6,940 nt of DNA from Eggerthella sp. CAG:368 (lineage in GTDB: Bacteria; Actinomycetota; Coriobacteriia; Coriobacteriales; Eggerthellaceae), in contig FR895493.1 of assembly GCA_000434775.1 (NCBI GenBank), forward strand, positions 112,851 to 119,790, in the 5' to 3' direction. The position numbers were made by a program, and so were the translations under genes. Numbering within the stretch: position 1 is the first letter of the stretch; the number at the start of each line of letters is the position of its first letter. Below are positions 5,178 through 6,940 of this stretch, piece by piece. The notes below the pieces were generated by a model. The model was not told the DNA's origin. It worked only from the letters and a program-made list of their open reading frames with translations, and did not search any database.

Positions 5178-5999
5178 ATGGGTGAAGATAATAAAGAGAC
5201 TAACCAATCAAACCAAACGGGAGATTTCAAGCAGGCAGCTCGTGACGAGGCTCTTTCTGCGGCGGAAAAAGGATTAGAAGCTGCGCGTGAGGCACTTGCA
5301 GCAGCAGAGAAAAAACTTGCTGAAGTACAACGCAATTGTCAGGCAGCAGAAAACATGCAGACTTCTTCGTCGCAAGGGGCGCCACAGGAAAAAACGCAGA
5401 CTCAGGGTGATCAAAATGTGGGTGATCAGGGTGCAATGCCTTCTCGGCCGGATGTAACCTGTCAAGCCGCCACGTCTTCCCAATCAAGTGCCGCCAATCA
5501 GCCTGGCGCTAGTGCTCAAGCATCTGTGGAAGCTGAAGCTCAAGGAACTCAAGCCCCTCAGTCGGCTCAAGGACCCCAGCAGGGTCAGACCAACGCGCAA
5601 GCGTCACAACCTTTTCAAGGACAGCCTAACCAGCAGCAGGCCGATGCGCAGAGTCAAACGAATGGGCAGTATCAAGCAGCTCAGAATCAAGGATATCAAT
5701 ATCAATATCAGCCTGTTCAGCCCCACTACTCGGCTCCGTATGCTTCCCAGAAAGACCATGTAGCAGCGGGCTTACTTGCTATTTTCTTGGGAGCCTTTGG
5801 GGTTCATAAGTTCTATTTGGGGTATAACACGCAAGGCTTCATTATGCTTGCTATCAGTATTTTGGCAGGCATCTTTACCATCGGACTTGCAGCGGGCGTA
5901 ATTTGGGTTATCGCTATTATCGAAGGTGTTCTTTATCTCACGAAAACACAAAGTGAATTTGAACGAATATATGTGTACGGTAAACGGGAATGGTTTTAG
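5178..5999 (+). CDS. TM2-domain membrane protein with coiled-coil and Gln-rich N-terminus
   Basis: The C-terminal part (residues about 191-258) is a clear TM2 domain. It opens with QKDHVAAGLLAIFLGAFGVHKFYLGY, split as a first helix (196-210) and the HKFYLG turn (210-215). A second hydrophobic pair follows, containing GVIWVIAIIEGVLYLT (240-255). The family usually has Asp in the last helix where this one has Glu249. TM2 proteins have no general known biochemical role. Residues 17-52 form an Ala/Glu/Lys heptad-like coiled coil. Residues 53-190 are Gln/Ala/Ser-rich low complexity, ending in Tyr/Gln repeats (YQYQYQPVQPHY), probably a disordered cytoplasmic linker. A strong AAGGGGGG (5164-5171) overlaps the stop of the VTT gene, 6 nt before ATG 5178. 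It is the last gene of the three-gene unit. I see no intrinsic terminator between it and the aldolase, so read-through is possible. Confidence 0.92.
   Translation: MGEDNKETNQSNQTGDFKQAARDEALSAAEKGLEAAREALAAAEKKLAEVQRNCQAAENMQTSSSQGAPQEKTQTQGDQNVGDQGAMPSRPDVTCQAATSSQSSAANQPGASAQASVEAEAQGTQAPQSAQGPQQGQTNAQASQPFQGQPNQQQADAQSQTNGQYQAAQNQGYQYQYQPVQPHYSAPYASQKDHVAAGLLAIFLGAFGVHKFYLGYNTQGFIMLAISILAGIFTIGLAAGVIWVIAIIEGVLYLTKTQSEFERIYVYGKREWF
5693..5710 (+). repeat. Three tandem 6-bp units (ATATCA) inside the TM2 gene
   Basis: ATATCA is repeated exactly three times and encodes alternating Tyr and Gln in the low-complexity linker. The 6-bp unit means slippage would add or remove Tyr-Gln pairs without shifting the frame. 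Confidence 0.7.
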
Positions 6000-6026
6000 A
6001 ATATCTTTCCTAATAAATCCTTACGC

Positions 6027-6032
6027 TATAAT
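6027..6032 (+). promoter_or_regulatory. -10 box of the aldolase promoter
   Basis: A perfect TATAAT lies 33 nt upstream of the aldolase ATG, in the 66-nt gap after the TM2 gene. No good -35 is visible 16-18 bp upstream (about 6003-6010), and there is no TG extension. Predicted start is near 6039, giving a leader of about 27 nt. Confidence 0.6.
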
Positions 6033-6053
6033 AGCCTCATGTTACTAGTGCAT

Positions 6054-6061
6054 AAAGGAGG
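6054..6061 (+). promoter_or_regulatory. Strong ribosome binding site of the aldolase gene
   Basis: AAAGGAGG is a near-complete match to the anti-Shine-Dalgarno, 4 nt before ATG 6066. It fixes the start and fits a highly translated gene. Confidence 0.85.
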
Positions 6062-6065
6062 AAAT

Positions 6066-6940
6066 ATGCCTACCATTACTCGTGACCAGGTAAAAGTCCC
6101 AGCAGACGTAATGCCTGAAGCTCGTGAGACTTACATCGAAAACTATATGAAAGCAACTCGTGGTACTGGCCGTTTGATGTTGTTCGCTTGTGATCAGAAA
6201 ATTGAGCATTTGAACAAAGACTTCTACGGTGAAGGTATTGATATTTCTGACGCAGAGCCAGAGCATCTTTTCGAGATTGGTTCTAAGGGCACCATTGGTG
6301 TTCTTGCTGGTCAGCGTGGTTTGGTTGCTCAGTACGCTCCAGATTATCCAGAGATCAATTATTTGATCAAAATGAATTCCAAAACTAACTTAGTTAAGGG
6401 TTCACAGGATGATCCTTACAGCCCTCAGCTCTATGATTTGGAAGCTGTTCTTGCTATGCGCGAAGCTGGCGTAAACATTGTTGGTTTGGGCTACACCATT
6501 TACTTGGGCTCTGAGTATGAATCAACCATGATGGCTGAAGCTGGTGAGCTTATTGCTGAGGCTCATGCTGCAGGTCTTTTGGTTGTTCTTTGGATTTATC
6601 CTCGTGGTAAGGCTGTCGCTGACGAGAAAGATCCTGATTTAATCGCAGGTGCAGCAGGCGTTGCGCTTTGTTTGGGCGCAGACTTCGTCAAGGTTAATCC
6701 TCCTCATGAGGTTGACGGTAAGTCTTCTTCTGAAAGCTTGAAGATTGCTTCTATGGCTGCTGGTCGTACTGGTTTGGTTTGTGCAGGTGGTTCTAAGGCA
6801 GATGCTAACGTATTCTTGACTGAGCTCCACAACCAAATTCACATTGGTGGTGCTTGTGGCAATGCAACGGGCCGCAATATTCACATGCGCTCTACTGAGG
6901 AAGCTATTCGTTTGTGCAATGCTATTTCTGCTATCACCTT
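6066..6940 (+). CDS. Archaeal-type class I fructose-bisphosphate aldolase (DhnA/FbaB family), 3' end missing
   Basis: The family cleaves fructose-1,6-bisphosphate to dihydroxyacetone phosphate and glyceraldehyde-3-phosphate through a Schiff base in a TIM barrel. The visible part is 291 codons with the frame open to the window edge. ACDQKIEH (residues 41-48) is the conserved N-terminal DQxxEH motif. WIYPRG (176-181) gives the Trp-x-Tyr-x-Arg triad, and K209 in ADFVKVNPP is the Schiff-base lysine. The W-to-K spacing of 33 equals what I recall for the Thermoproteus tenax enzyme (W144, K177). CAGGSK (239-244) and GNATGRNI (265-272) are the phosphate-binding loops. Related lyases (DeoC/LsrF type) share the fold, so the substrate is inferred from the motifs. 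Codon use is strongly biased to GGT, GCT, CGT and TTG, as in highly expressed genes. It has its own promoter and ribosome site and appears independent of the upstream cassette. Confidence 0.92.
   Translation, partial: MPTITRDQVKVPADVMPEARETYIENYMKATRGTGRLMLFACDQKIEHLNKDFYGEGIDISDAEPEHLFEIGSKGTIGVLAGQRGLVAQYAPDYPEINYLIKMNSKTNLVKGSQDDPYSPQLYDLEAVLAMREAGVNIVGLGYTIYLGSEYESTMMAEAGELIAEAHAAGLLVVLWIYPRGKAVADEKDPDLIAGAAGVALCLGADFVKVNPPHEVDGKSSSESLKIASMAAGRTGLVCAGGSKADANVFLTELHNQIHIGGACGNATGRNIHMRSTEEAIRLCNAISAIT

Noticed and set aside
4943..5335. 130-codon open frame on the - strand across the VTT/TM2 junction
   Set aside because: Its Ala/Ser-rich composition mirrors the coding strand, and it overlaps two well-supported genes and their ribosome site.
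6000..6026. Possible terminator between the TM2 gene and the aldolase
   Set aside because: No inverted repeat with a T-run is visible in this short AT-rich gap.

Overview
The window looks like an ordinary bacterial chromosome segment of modest GC content. The gene content points to Actinomycetota, most likely class Coriobacteriia. That placement rests on remembered family resemblance of the seryl-tRNA synthetase and of the YtxH/PRC-barrel/TM2 set, and has not been searched. All recognisable genes are on the + strand, and both ends cut through genes. I see no mobile element, CRISPR array, tRNA, rRNA or phage signature.

Left block (1-2609): the 3' nine-tenths of serS, then a 302-residue membrane-anchored protein with a long basic disordered N-terminus and a small external domain. 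A 161-residue protein follows that resembles the N-terminal domain of cyanophycin synthetase and carries an HxxEH motif. The gaps are 43 and 13 nt with no terminator, so the three are probably co-transcribed.

A 350-nt gene-free stretch (2610-2959) follows. It holds a weak terminator-like hairpin, a Shine-Dalgarno followed by a start-Lys-stop mini-ORF, a perfect -10 box inside an inverted repeat, and a 10-bp palindrome in the leader of the next gene. That gene is a single-membrane-segment YtxH-like protein with an Ala-rich helical tail. It ends before a strong intrinsic terminator (3574-3605).

Right block (3639-5999): three tightly packed genes encode a PRC-barrel protein with a LEA-like helical tail, a TVP38/TMEM64 (VTT-domain) membrane protein and a TM2-domain protein with a coiled-coil, Gln-rich N-terminus. 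All are membrane or membrane-associated families, so the cassette is probably envelope maintenance. The PRC-barrel ribosome site lies in a small predicted hairpin just after the terminator, and no clean promoter is visible between them.

The window ends in a strongly expressed-looking archaeal-type class I fructose-bisphosphate aldolase with its own TATAAT box and strong ribosome site. It is cut by the right edge.

The points most worth following are the stand-alone cyanophycin-synthetase-N-domain-like protein, the envelope cassette with its unusual leader, and the operator-like symmetry in front of the YtxH gene. None of these amounts to a demonstrated new system.
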